Source of the DNA: Terriglobia bacterium
Lineage (GTDB): Bacteria; Acidobacteriota; Terriglobia; Acidiferrales; UBA7541
Length of the DNA: 64,000 nucleotides
Reading direction: 5' to 3'
NCBI GenBank assembly: GCA_020073585.1
Contig: JAIQEV010000002.1
Location: 62,001 to 126,000, forward strand
Shown here: positions 25,876 to 34,118 of the stretch, one piece after another
How the letters are laid out: each line of letters begins with the position of its first letter
Numbering within the stretch: the first letter of the stretch is position 1
Translations under genes and position numbers: made by a program
Notes under the pieces: model-generated
What the model saw: only the letters and a program-made list of their open reading frames with translations
Database searches by the model: none
Told to the model about the DNA's origin: nothing

Positions 25876-25929
25876 GCAGAAGAAATAAATGAGGTACGAG
25901 TCCTGTAAGTCTTTTGCAGTCAAAAGGAT

Positions 25930-26005
25930 TGGTGGACGTGGCCGGGATCGAACCGGCGACCCCCTGCTTGCAAAGCAGGTGCTCTCCCAGCTGAGCTACA
26001 CGCCC
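25930..26005 (-). tRNA. tRNA-Ala(TGC)
   Basis: A complete 76-nt cloverleaf with encoded CCA. The acceptor GGGCGTG/CACGTCC pairs fully, the D-arm is AGCTCAGCTGGGAGAGCA, the anticodon loop CTTTGCAAG carries TGC, and the T-arm is CGCCGGTTCGATCCCGGC. The 3' half from the anticodon on was probably supplied by the island (see the displaced half at 9502-9549). Confidence 0.97.
25958..25977. repeat. Attachment core in the tRNA anticodon region (right att site)
   Basis: Identical over 20 bases to 9530-9549; the central CTGCTTGCAAAGCA also occurs at 19126-19139. The core spans the anticodon stem-loop, a classic tyrosine-recombinase crossover site. Confidence 0.8.
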
Positions 26006-26077
26006 ACAGAGGGAACTTGTAATGATTTTAAAGCATTTGCACGCGTTCGCAAACTCCGAAAACCCACTGTTTACCCC

Positions 26078-27250
26078 TTACTGTGTCAGAACTGTGTCAA
26101 AACCCCTGTCACCAGAACCGTGCTGTGTCAAAACTCCTGACATTTCGTTGGCCCGGCGATTGATTTTGTCCAGCGCTTCCCTCTTCATCTGTAGCTTCAT
26201 TTGCGAATACTTCTTGAACACTTGAGAGTCTCCCTGGCGAAGCATTTGTATGACCCACTCGTCCGCAACGCCTCCGGCACTGAGCCGTGTCGCGTAGGTG
26301 GAGCGCAGGTCATACAGCCTGAAATAAGGAACTCCGGCTCTTTTCAGAGCCTTTCTCCAGGCAGTCCGCAGGGACCTCAAGTGTCCTTCTTGGTTTAGAT
26401 CGCTGGGAAAGAGGAACTCTCTGTTCCCAGAGATTGCAGCTTGGTCACGGAACGCTTCCAATGCGGGCTTCGACAACGGGATTTCCGCGACGCCGTTCGG
26501 TGTCTTGGAATCCGGAATCCAGAGGACCGCGTTGATGAAGTCGATCTGGTTTTTCTTCATCGGAAGTAGTTCCTTCTTCACTCGCAAGCCGGTTTCCGCG
26601 ATGATGCGAATCGCATTCCGCAGGTGCGGCATTGCATTCTTTTCGATTCGCTGCTGTTCGGACCACGTGACGTAGTGCGGGCGGAAAAGCCCCTTAAGGG
26701 AAACTGGGAATTCCACCATCGCGCACGGATTCGATGTCAGCAGCCTCTTCCGAACCGCTACATTCAACATACGTCGAAGCACCCGAAACTCCTGGTGAAC
26801 CGTGGTAGCTTTGATCGGACCCTGCTCACGGTAGCCTTTGCTGAGCCTCACCTTGACGCGTTGACGAAGCCTTTCACGAAGGTACAGCTCGACTTCGTCA
26901 GGTCCTACGTCAATCAGGCGTCTAGTAGCGAAGACCTTCTTCAAATGCTGAACGCAACGCAAGTTCGCATTGTGTGTCCCTAGCTGACGGACGGGCGGCT
27001 TCGAATAGTTTTCCAGAAAGAAATCCGCCCATTCACCAAAGCTCAGACTTTCTCCTTTGCGAACAACCTGCAAAACGTTGCCATCCCTGGCTTCAAGCCG
27101 CGCACGTAACATCTTGTGCGCTTCCTGCCAGTCTTCGGTGAAGGATGATTCCCTCTGGCGCTTCCCGGCCCTATCCCGGTAACAGATCCACCAGAATTTT
27201 GATCCTTCACGACGATAGACAACGCCGTCGTGCTCTACTGGTCTACTCAT
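26078..27250 (-). CDS. Tyrosine recombinase/integrase of the conjugative element
   Basis: 390 residues from ATG 27250. An AP2-like or SAM-like N-terminal part (FWWICYRDRAGKRQRESSF) precedes the core-binding domain (FGEWADFFLENY) and the catalytic domain: Arg in ETGLRVKKELLPM, YDLRSTYATRL and the Tyr in FKKYSQM. Two histidines of the classical RHRY set are replaced (YDLR instead of HxLR; RQGD instead of LGH), a variant I associate with a mobile-element subgroup, so activity is likely but not certain. It overlaps the excisionase gene by eight bases and ends 72 bp from the tRNA-Ala 5' end. Confidence 0.88.
   Translation of the reverse strand: MSRPVEHDGVVYRREGSKFWWICYRDRAGKRQRESSFTEDWQEAHKMLRARLEARDGNVLQVVRKGESLSFGEWADFFLENYSKPPVRQLGTHNANLRCVQHLKKVFATRRLIDVGPDEVELYLRERLRQRVKVRLSKGYREQGPIKATTVHQEFRVLRRMLNVAVRKRLLTSNPCAMVEFPVSLKGLFRPHYVTWSEQQRIEKNAMPHLRNAIRIIAETGLRVKKELLPMKKNQIDFINAVLWIPDSKTPNGVAEIPLSKPALEAFRDQAAISGNREFLFPSDLNQEGHLRSLRTAWRKALKRAGVPYFRLYDLRSTYATRLSAGGVADEWVIQMLRQGDSQVFKKYSQMKLQMKREALDKINRRANEMSGVLTQHGSGDRGFDTVLTQ
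26082..26136. repeat. Three direct repeats of TGTGTCARAAC
   Basis: TGTGTCAGAAC, TGTGTCAAAAC and TGTGTCAAAAC occur at about 26083, 26093 and 26124, within the end of the integrase gene next to the tRNA. They may be arm-type binding sites or simply encode the repetitive C-terminus. Confidence 0.4.
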
Positions 27251-27479
27251 TCTCCATCTCCTGTTTGAACGACGCGCGGAAGGGTTCGAGATCCGACCTG
27301 AGAAACCGGATATTTCGACCCATCACGCGGAGATGGGGAATCTGCTTTCGCTCAACCCAAAGATACACCGTCTGCGGACTGACACCAAGATACTTTGCCG
27401 CTTCTTTCACTGTTAGAGGGCATTCTTCGAGACGTGCGGAAACATTTTGTTGAGGCTCAATGAAGATGTTTTGATTCAT
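27243..27479 (-). CDS. Excisionase-like HTH protein (HTH_17/AlpA type)
   Basis: 78 residues from ATG 27479. LTVKEAAKYLGVSPQTVYLWVERKQIPHLRVMGRNIRFLRSDLEPF is a complete MerR/excisionase-type HTH with wing. It is coupled upstream (ATGA) to the primase gene and overlaps the integrase by eight bases. It likely acts as recombination directionality factor or transcriptional regulator. A 21-base part of it (27335-27355) recurs exactly at 19199-19219, where it looks like debris of a related gene. Confidence 0.85.
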   Translation of the reverse strand: MNQNIFIEPQQNVSARLEECPLTVKEAAKYLGVSPQTVYLWVERKQIPHLRVMGRNIRFLRSDLEPFRASFKQEMENE

Positions 27480-28399
27480 GGAGTCTTACCCCGGTCGTGC
27501 TCTTGTTCATCAGCCTCCGCCACGTGTGTGCGAAGGCGCTCGTTGGGAACTACCTGAGGCTGGAGGTCGGCCTGAGCTTTGGTGACTGTGTGCCGGGCGT
27601 AATACGCGGGATCGTGCTTGTCAATGGCGCGGTAGTCAGCGATTCGGCGGATGACTTCTTCGGGGTCGTCCCCACGCGCCAGGGCTCGTTTTGCGTAGGC
27701 CCAATCGTGCTCAGATTGGCTCAGGGTGCTACTTGGAGCCGATTGTTTGCGGGCAGCCTCTTCATGGTAATGGCGGGGAGCGTCCTGTGAGTCGATTTGG
27801 AGCTTGAAGTCGCGGAGGTGGTAAGTCTGGATTGATTCGGTGCGGGCCTGAACATAGAAATCTTCGTTGTACTTCTTGTTTGCGAAGCCAGGCAGGCGCA
27901 ATACGCGTGTTGAATCCGTTGCTGCCTGGTCGCCATCGAATTCCCTGACCATGGCCTGATTCAGGGCCTCGGCCTCCTCGACGGTCATTCCTTCGACTTT
28001 CCAAACTACTTGGAATTTGTCCGGCGACGTATTCAAGACGTAGTTCGGACGCGGAACGAGGTCGCTGTTCTCTAGCGCTTCAAGGGAGGCGGTTCCGCCG
28101 TGGTCCAGGTCAAGGTAAACATGGCTGATCTTTTCGATGTCGTCTTTGGTGCGGGTTGAGGCGTCACGTCTGAGGGGGTTCATTCCCACATAAATGTCGG
28201 CTCCATTGGCGTTCTTGTAGCGAAGCCAGGCTTGAAACTCGGGACTTGCGGCTTTTTGTGCTGTCGTAATCCTTTGCGTGGTTTCGCTTCGCTGCCGGTT
28301 GAGAACCAGGACAGCAATGCGGTCGTCCGGCTGGAAGTTGTCGAGGATGTATTCCGACGCCGATGGTGCCGGGGGCGTAGGTTTTTCAGGGGCGTTCAT
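27476..28399 (-). CDS. RepB-like DNA primase domain protein
   Basis: 307 residues. The central region (HVYLDLDHGG, RPNYVLNTSPDKFQVVWKVEGM, ATDSTRVLRLPGFANKKY) matches RepB/AEP-type primases: a catalytic DxD-like pair in YLDLD and the strand that aligns the nucleotide. The C-terminus is polar. Its probable role is priming of replication of the element after excision or of the transferred strand. It is coupled by ATGA to the VirB11 gene upstream (28396-28399) and to the excisionase downstream, an arrangement that ties replication, excision and transfer to one transcript. Confidence 0.78.
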   Translation of the reverse strand: MNAPEKPTPPAPSASEYILDNFQPDDRIAVLVLNRQRSETTQRITTAQKAASPEFQAWLRYKNANGADIYVGMNPLRRDASTRTKDDIEKISHVYLDLDHGGTASLEALENSDLVPRPNYVLNTSPDKFQVVWKVEGMTVEEAEALNQAMVREFDGDQAATDSTRVLRLPGFANKKYNEDFYVQARTESIQTYHLRDFKLQIDSQDAPRHYHEEAARKQSAPSSTLSQSEHDWAYAKRALARGDDPEEVIRRIADYRAIDKHDPAYYARHTVTKAQADLQPQVVPNERLRTHVAEADEQEHDRGKTP

Positions 28400-29367
28400 G
28401 GCTGCTCCTGGCGGCTCTGATAGATCGCGCCGAAGTCGTACTCGTCCGCATCGGGGTCGTAGCCATGGATTTCGACGACTTCAGAAACAAAGCGCCTGCC
28501 GGGCCGTCGTTCGAGTTGCACAACAACATTCAGAGAATCCCCGATGTTGGTTTTGATGGCGCGATAGGGCAGGTCAATTCCGCTTTGGAGGACGCAACTG
28601 GTGAATCTTGCGAGGCCCTGCTTGGCCGATGTCGCGTGGACGGTCGAAAGACTTCCTGAATGGCCCGTATTGAGGAGTTGCAAGAGATCGAATGCCTCAC
28701 CGCCGCGTATCTCGCCGAGGATGATCCGGTCTGGGCGATGGCGGAGGGCTGCTTTCAAGAGGTCACGGATGCTCACTGCCGGCAGGCCGTTTTGTGGCTG
28801 CCGGGCTTCGAAGCGGACGAGGTTGTCCTGGTCCATGTGGATTTCGGAGGTGTCTTCGATGAGGAGGATTCGTTCATCCGGGGGAATGAATTTCCCAAGG
28901 ATATTCAGGAGCGTTGTTTTCCCGGTTCCTGTGCCCCCGGCGATCAGGATGTTCTTCCGCGCGAGAACATAGTTCTCAAGCTGGTTCGCCAGCCATCGCT
29001 CCAGCGTACCGGCCTTGATGAGATCCTCGATGCCGAAGTGCCGGGAGTTGAATTTGCGGATGGTCAGCGTGACGCCATTCAAACTGCAGGGTGGAATGAC
29101 AGCGGCAACCCGGCTTCCATCCGGCAGACGTGAGTCGAGGATCGGCTTGGACTCCGAAAGATCGTCGCCCAGGCGGCGCGCGATGTTTTTCACCGCAACC
29201 ATCAGCGCTTTCTCACCTATCGAGAGACCGCGGACCTCTTCGACAAAGCCAGCCTTCTCGACAAACACACGATTAGGGCCATTCACCATGACCTCGCTGA
29301 TCGAGTCGTCGAGGATGAGGTGTTCGATGGGCTTCAGGAATGGCAGGATCGTTTCGAATCCGTTCAT
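28396..29367 (-). CDS. virB11: VirB11/TrbB-type secretion ATPase
   Basis: 323 residues. This hexameric ATPase powers pilus assembly and DNA export at the cytoplasmic face of the type IV secretion system. Walker A is GGTGTGKT (about 144-151). An Asp box (LIEDTSE), Walker B-like RIILGEIRGGEA and the His box TGHSGSLSTVHATS follow in family order. The start ATG 29367 overlaps the T4CP stop by one base. Unusually, it lies with virD4 and the primase rather than with the other virB genes. Confidence 0.93.
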   Translation of the reverse strand: MNGFETILPFLKPIEHLILDDSISEVMVNGPNRVFVEKAGFVEEVRGLSIGEKALMVAVKNIARRLGDDLSESKPILDSRLPDGSRVAAVIPPCSLNGVTLTIRKFNSRHFGIEDLIKAGTLERWLANQLENYVLARKNILIAGGTGTGKTTLLNILGKFIPPDERILLIEDTSEIHMDQDNLVRFEARQPQNGLPAVSIRDLLKAALRHRPDRIILGEIRGGEAFDLLQLLNTGHSGSLSTVHATSAKQGLARFTSCVLQSGIDLPYRAIKTNIGDSLNVVVQLERRPGRRFVSEVVEIHGYDPDADEYDFGAIYQSRQEQP

Positions 29368-31364
29368 CAGAGTTCTCCGTCGGCGAGTTGCCGGAAGTAG
29401 GATTTGTTGGGGTCGTTGAAGTACGGCTTCAAGTAGCAGAACATCGGCGGCATCGGGTTCGTGCCGTCGTAGGCGATGGTTACGGACTGCGCGTTGCGCA
29501 GTTCCGTGAAGGTCTTCATGTCGAAGCGAAAATCGGTGTGTGTGTTGTAGCTCTTGGAGGCAGTGATGTTGGACTTGTGGGACAGGGCCTTTCCAGTGAG
29601 CAGGCTAATTCGCGCATCGTGGCCGCTCTCGGAGAGGTTATAGCTGACCTTGAGATTGTCCTCGCGCCCGCAGAGTTCACTGGCGGTTTTGGCCGAGAAG
29701 TCGTCTGACAGAGCCAGGAAAATCTTGGTGCGGAATGTCTGGAGCAGCGTGCGCCAGGTGTCACCGGGGAGCGCGGACTTCAGGGAACTGATGCTTTGGG
29801 TAGCGATGATCGGTATGCATTTCGGCTGGCGGGAGAGGCTGAAGAATTTTTCATCCCCGGTGGGCTCGCTTTCGCCCACGGTAGCGAAATGCTGATACTC
29901 GTCACAGATGAACATGACCTGCCTGAAATAGTGGTCAGGATGAGCCTCCATCTGAGGCACGCGGTTTAAAACCGCTCGCTCGAAGTCGAGCTTCATCATT
30001 ACCCCGATGGCCTTGGCCAGGCCCGCGTTCATGGCTATCGGAAAATTGAGTGCGCAGACCTTTCCGTTCTCGATGAGCCATGTGAAGGAAGGCAAAGGCT
30101 TGCCGAATTTGAAATCAGCATTGGCATGGGGGTCGTAGCATTCCGGTGGAGGGCAGAAGGTCCGCTTTACCGATGGATTGTCGTCGAAGAGAGACAGAAA
30201 GACGGAAATACCCTCAACAATGGAGGTGCGTAGTTTTGGCTCAATCCGCCGCCAATCGTAGTTGAACCAGCGCTTGACTGCTTCGAGCTGGTCCTTTTTG
30301 TCTTGTGGAACGGGCTTCTTCCCACTCACATTCTCCGCTTCCCACTGAATGGCCTTGTCCTTCAATACAGCGGCAAGGCCTGGGGTGAGAGGGGCTGTGT
30401 AGCGTCTCGATTCTTCGTCGAGCCGAAACTTGAACGGTTCCAGGTCACGAGGGTGCTTGAGATACTCCTCCTCCCAAAGCAACACGGAATCGGTCTCGGT
30501 GAGTCTGCGTTCCGCTTCATTGATTTTTCTTTCGAGTGTGGCATTGTCGATCGCACACTCGTAAACATCGAACAGGGTCACATAATCGAACGCAACCTTA
30601 TGAAGAAGGATGATGAACTTCACCAGGTTCGTGTAGGCCTGCTGCCAGAATGGTTCCTTGCCCCGCCCGAAGAGGTTATTCAAGAGCGAGGCGATGTTGT
30701 AGGCCAGAGCGTAGGCGTCGAGGTCGTTGTGCAGGGGGTTGTAGCGATACTGGGAATCGAGGCTGATCTCGACGTAGTCTTCGGCCCTGCCGTGGCGTGC
30801 GAGGATTTCTCTTACCCGGTGGCAGAAGTCTCCTTTCACTTCAAGGACGAGGCCGCCGATCCTCTTCTCCGTGTCGCCCGCGCGGTAGGCCAGAATCTGC
30901 TCCGCGAACGGATACATGCAGCAGCTCGTTTTTCCTGATCCGATTGCTCCGAGGATAGCAACGCCGGTGAACAAGCCCCTCTCGGGGATCACGAGCCATT
31001 GAGGGTTTTCTGCGGGGACTTGCTTGCGAGGATTGTGAACCTCTCCGACGACGAGGAAAAGACTGTCTCTTTTCCGGGGGTCGGGAAAGAGGGGCAATCG
31101 GCCGGCTCGGATGCGCTGCTTCGCCTTGAGCGCAAAAATGTACAGGCCAGAGAGCGCGACGGAATAGCCAATGTATGGGGTCGAGAACAGGAATAAGGTG
31201 TACGAGTATTTCAAAACCTGAAAAGCAGACGGCGACCGCAGAGCCATGACCTGCAGAAAGATATTGCCCTCGGGAAAGGGCACCAGAAGATAGAGGGTCA
31301 TGCCCGTGGCCGCCGCCAGGACGGATGCAACAAGGTTCTTCGAGTTGAGGATTCTCTGCATCAT
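29367..31364 (-). CDS. virD4: VirD4-type coupling protein
   Basis: 665 residues from ATG 31364, coupled (ATGA) to the small upstream gene. The inner-membrane ATPase brings the relaxosome to the secretion channel. Two N-terminal membrane helices (about 10-30 and 45-70) precede the motor domain: Walker A GAIGSGKTS (139-147), Walker B VMFICDEYQHFA, then a TraD/TraM-recognition-like end (FSLSRQPKCIPIIATQSISSLKSAL). The family is clear; the long insert rich in charged residues between the Walker motifs is larger than in VirD4 of Agrobacterium. Confidence 0.9.
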   Translation of the reverse strand: MMQRILNSKNLVASVLAAATGMTLYLLVPFPEGNIFLQVMALRSPSAFQVLKYSYTLFLFSTPYIGYSVALSGLYIFALKAKQRIRAGRLPLFPDPRKRDSLFLVVGEVHNPRKQVPAENPQWLVIPERGLFTGVAILGAIGSGKTSCCMYPFAEQILAYRAGDTEKRIGGLVLEVKGDFCHRVREILARHGRAEDYVEISLDSQYRYNPLHNDLDAYALAYNIASLLNNLFGRGKEPFWQQAYTNLVKFIILLHKVAFDYVTLFDVYECAIDNATLERKINEAERRLTETDSVLLWEEEYLKHPRDLEPFKFRLDEESRRYTAPLTPGLAAVLKDKAIQWEAENVSGKKPVPQDKKDQLEAVKRWFNYDWRRIEPKLRTSIVEGISVFLSLFDDNPSVKRTFCPPPECYDPHANADFKFGKPLPSFTWLIENGKVCALNFPIAMNAGLAKAIGVMMKLDFERAVLNRVPQMEAHPDHYFRQVMFICDEYQHFATVGESEPTGDEKFFSLSRQPKCIPIIATQSISSLKSALPGDTWRTLLQTFRTKIFLALSDDFSAKTASELCGREDNLKVSYNLSESGHDARISLLTGKALSHKSNITASKSYNTHTDFRFDMKTFTELRNAQSVTIAYDGTNPMPPMFCYLKPYFNDPNKSYFRQLADGEL

Positions 31365-31606
31365 GCTCTTGCCAGTGGTTTTTGGGTGGCTGTGGCGGGG
31401 GCATCTTTCCGCGCGGCCTGTTGTTGCTGCTTTCTCCAGTTCATAAAGTGCCTGTCCTTCCACAGCAGCATCTTCAGAGCCGAATTGACGACATGATTAG
31501 GGGTGCTGTCGATGAACGTTGCGTACTTCTCGACCACGAGTGCGACGGGTTCTTCCAACTCGTACTCGCGCTTCACGTGCTGCGGGGGCTTGTTAATGAT
31601 GGACAT
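31361..31606 (-). CDS. Small relaxosome-accessory-like protein (possible ribbon-helix-helix)
   Basis: 81 residues from ATG 31606 with a strong AGGAGGAAAC site. The core KREYELEEPVALVVEKYATFIDSTPNHVVNSALKMLLW has the strand-helix-turn-helix layout of RHH DNA-binding proteins (TPNHVVNSAL as helix B). The C-terminus is basic. It lies directly before virD4 and after a large inverted repeat, as expected for an oriT-binding or autoregulatory protein. The fold is inferred from pattern only. Confidence 0.6.
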   Translation of the reverse strand: MSIINKPPQHVKREYELEEPVALVVEKYATFIDSTPNHVVNSALKMLLWKDRHFMNWRKQQQQAARKDAPATATQKPLARA

Positions 31607-31640
31607 GTGTTTCCTCCTTTTCTCCTCTTTGTCTTCACTG

Positions 31641-31774
31641 GACGCGGGCAAAACACTTCACAAACAGAGCGTTTCCCTGTTTGCGGGGCTGGAGCGACCC
31701 CACGAAGTGTTGGCCAGCCGAAGGCAGCCAAAAGTGGGGTCGCTCCAGCCCAACCCGGTGTTTTGCCGACGTCC
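31641..31774. repeat. Nested inverted repeats, candidate oriT or structured leader
   Basis: Inner arms 31686-31702 and 31735-31751 are a perfect 17-bp inverted repeat (GCTGGAGCGACCCCA core). Outer arms 31647-31656 and 31758-31767 (GGCAAAACAC/GTGTTTTGCC) are perfect over 10 bp. TTGGC/GCCAA lies in the centre. The array fills the gap between two transfer gene blocks upstream of the RHH-like gene. Confidence 0.6.
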
Positions 31775-31802
31775 AAATTGATTGTCGCGCCATGCGCAAC
31801 CT

Positions 31803-32894
31803 CTATGCTCCCAACAACTTCGCGTCACCCTCGGGGTGACGCGAACCGTGACGCCAACGGTGATTTGTGTCTTTCATGCATCCGTCACCGTGTCGAGAAG
31901 CCACAGCGAGCGGAGAACCATGCGGATGCACCAGAAACGTGTGGAAAAACACCGCGCGCTCCGGCCTGAGCTGGGAGAATTCCAGCCGCAGGTCCCGCTC
32001 GTTGAGTTCACCTAAATGCCATGTCTGATAGAGGCTCTCGAACTTGTCGCCGTGGAACCGCCGCCGCGCCTCATTCAGAAATTCGAGGTCGGGGGTCACG
32101 GGGATCACATACTCGTGGTTGTCCCATTTCCTCCGAATCTCGAAGTAACGGAGAATCTCGCTCGATACATCGGATTCCAAGGGCCGTTTCACGAGGGAAC
32201 GGAAGCGCTCTTCCGCTTTTTCAAAATAGGCCTGCTTGGCCGCGATATAGAGAAACCGGAAACAGTTCAGTTGCCGGAAGAGACCCTGATAGGCCGCAAG
32301 GTGCGAGACAAAATGCGATGGTGCTTCAAACCCCGAATCCACATAACTCAAGGTGACCACAGGGGGAGCCCCCGAGAGAGGAGAGGCGAGAAAGAGCGGG
32401 AACTTGTCGACGAAATAGCGAATGGTTGGCTGGCAGCGGGAAGATCCCTCGTAAACCTTGGCGGGGAGGAAGTCCTTGGAGACCCCTAGTTGGTCACAGA
32501 AGAAACAGACCTTCTCCTGTTCGGTCTCGAAATAGGCCAGTTCTTGGTTGGCCAAAATGAAGTCCAAGAGGACCAGCCGTGTGCGCATGAAATCGAACGA
32601 GTGCTTTTTGCGGTTGCGGAGGTTGTCCTTTTCGATTTGGCCGTAGATGGTCCTGGAAAAAAGGTGGAAGATGGAGCCTCTTCGCATGTAGTCGCGGACC
32701 GAGGCGTGGCCTTGCTTGAGAAGTTTCTGAGCAAAAGAGGACGCACGCTTCCCGTACCGGCTTCCCGTGAATACCCGGAACTGTCCCAGGGTGAAGTAGC
32801 CGGAGAAAACAGCCACGATATAGAGAAAGCGGGCTTCGGATTCGGTGTAGCCGAGTGACTTGATCCGTTCGATGTGCTCAGTTGGAATCTTCAT
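31803..32894 (-). CDS. Conjugation-associated protein of unknown function
   Basis: 363 residues, coupled by ATGA to the gene before it. The N-terminus looks like a winged helix (IERIKSLGYTESEARFLYIVAVFSGYFTLGQF), and the next block (RASSFAQKLLKQGHASVRDY) continues it. The rest is alpha/beta with many aromatic residues (FFCDQLGVSKDFLPAKVYEG) and no motif I can name. Position among transfer genes, next to a palindromic array, suggests relaxosome or mobilisation. No HUH relaxase motif is visible. Confidence 0.7.
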   Translation of the reverse strand: MKIPTEHIERIKSLGYTESEARFLYIVAVFSGYFTLGQFRVFTGSRYGKRASSFAQKLLKQGHASVRDYMRRGSIFHLFSRTIYGQIEKDNLRNRKKHSFDFMRTRLVLLDFILANQELAYFETEQEKVCFFCDQLGVSKDFLPAKVYEGSSRCQPTIRYFVDKFPLFLASPLSGAPPVVTLSYVDSGFEAPSHFVSHLAAYQGLFRQLNCFRFLYIAAKQAYFEKAEERFRSLVKRPLESDVSSEILRYFEIRRKWDNHEYVIPVTPDLEFLNEARRRFHGDKFESLYQTWHLGELNERDLRLEFSQLRPERAVFFHTFLVHPHGSPLAVASRHGDGCMKDTNHRWRHGSRHPEGDAKLLGA

Positions 32895-33823
32895 AGGGAG
32901 AAAATCTCCGCTGTTAATTCGCGCTGGTCCAAGACGCGGCGGAGACCAGCGGCGTCCTGCGCGGCGGCATAGATCGAGAATCCGGCGCGCACCTTGTCGG
33001 CCAGGTTGCGCCCGCGGTAGTGCTCGGTCGCAAGTTCAAGGTCTACGCGGGCCATTTCACCGTCACGGGTTTCGTACTCGATGCGAAGGTCGGGGAGCGG
33101 AATCTTTCCGCGAACGAGCTGGAGCCCGTGCCTTTCCGCGATCTCTTTTTTCTTTGCGGTGGATTCCCGGTGAGGTCCGAGCCTCGCGAGGTCGTGGTAA
33201 ACGCGCTTTTTCAGTTCGTAGTCAAGCATTACGCGAAGATTTCGCCCGCCCTGGCCTTCGATATTGTCGGCTGCCGTGTAATAGAGCCGGTACAAGTCGG
33301 CATCGTGATGGGCCTCACGGGGCTTGGTAAATCCGTGATAGATAGCCTGGTTCTTGGGAACGCTCTTCGTGGCAGTCAATACCAGATGACCCCGCTTCGT
33401 CAGGGTAAGGAGGCGGCGCGGACTGATTTCCGGATGGGGGATTTCCTTCACTGCGACAAGTCCCTGGCGGATAAGGTTCTGCACCTCCGTTCCGGTGTGG
33501 TCTTTGTCTCCGTGGTAGGCGAACTCTTCCAAATCCTTGCTTGCAACGGCGCGAAACTTGCCAATCTCGGTGAGCGTGTCAATTTCGGAAGAGCGAAGCC
33601 AGTAGGTCTTTCCGCGAACTTCGTATTTCTCGCGCTGGTCGTTCGGTCGCGCCTGCGTTGATTCAGCGGCGCGTCCCGGGCCCAGCCGAGCATCCTCTTG
33701 CGTGGTAGTTCCCTGGCCCTGCTCCCGTGAGGGCGAGGAGTTGCCCGGACGCCGGGGATCTGCGCTCGTTTCCGCGACTTCTCGCGGATTGAGATATTCG
33801 TCGGGACCGTGGCCGCGGGACAC
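32891..33823 (-). CDS. Winged-helix protein, replication-relaxation-like, possible relaxosome component
   Basis: 310 residues from GTG 33823. The first about 65 residues are disordered (Pro, Gln, Arg rich). A winged helix (SEIDTLTEIGKFRAVASKDLEEFAYHGD) and a nuclease-like C-terminal part (LPDLRIEYETRDGEMARVDLELATEHYRG) follow. The D..E..D-x-E spacing recalls a PD-(D/E)XK core as in Replic_Relax-type proteins, so it could be a non-canonical relaxase or accessory factor. It is coupled to the 363-residue gene downstream. The assignment is tentative. Confidence 0.6.
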   Translation of the reverse strand: MSRGHGPDEYLNPREVAETSADPRRPGNSSPSREQGQGTTTQEDARLGPGRAAESTQARPNDQREKYEVRGKTYWLRSSEIDTLTEIGKFRAVASKDLEEFAYHGDKDHTGTEVQNLIRQGLVAVKEIPHPEISPRRLLTLTKRGHLVLTATKSVPKNQAIYHGFTKPREAHHDADLYRLYYTAADNIEGQGGRNLRVMLDYELKKRVYHDLARLGPHRESTAKKKEIAERHGLQLVRGKIPLPDLRIEYETRDGEMARVDLELATEHYRGRNLADKVRAGFSIYAAAQDAAGLRRVLDQRELTAEIFSL

Positions 33824-33824
33824 G

Positions 33825-34118
33825 TTATTCGGCCTCCTCTTCGAGTGATGGGGCGCGCACTTCGGTCTGGCCCACGTGCAACTGTTTGTCGAGGTGAGAG
33901 AGTTTTCGGCCCGTGTCCTTGAGGAAGAACTTGCGATTGAGGGCGAATGCTGCGGCGAAGAGATTGAGGAAGAGGGTACCGATGTAGGCGAAAATCACGG
34001 TCCCGTACTCATGGAGAAGAACGGTCTTATAGGGGATGAAGAACTTGAGTTCGCCCATGAGCCAGAATCCAAGCGCCAGGAGAATGGCGATGGTCAGGAA
34101 GAGTGAATTCGCGACCAT
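33825..34118 (-). CDS. Small membrane protein of the transfer region
   Basis: 97 residues from ATG 34118 behind GGAGGATCACC; a longer frame to 34169 is unlikely. Two hydrophobic segments (about 4-19 and 36-58) and a charged tail rich in Glu. One base separates it from the next gene. No family recognised; probably an inner-membrane component of transfer or regulation. Confidence 0.65.
   Translation of the reverse strand: MVANSLFLTIAILLALGFWLMGELKFFIPYKTVLLHEYGTVIFAYIGTLFLNLFAAAFALNRKFFLKDTGRKLSHLDKQLHVGQTEVRAPSLEEEAE

Larger units (their letters stand above)
25258..25929. other. Integrase-to-tRNA interval with one doubtful small gene and a dyad site
   Basis: Most of this stretch is without a convincing gene. 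A TTG-started frame on the minus strand (25337-25573) would give a 78-residue protein with one strong membrane helix (VLLGVLMFVLFLAVLF); support is weak. The dyad TGCACACTTCGTGCACA near 25859-25875 repeats the element-end motif and may be a recombinase arm site. Confidence 0.45.
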
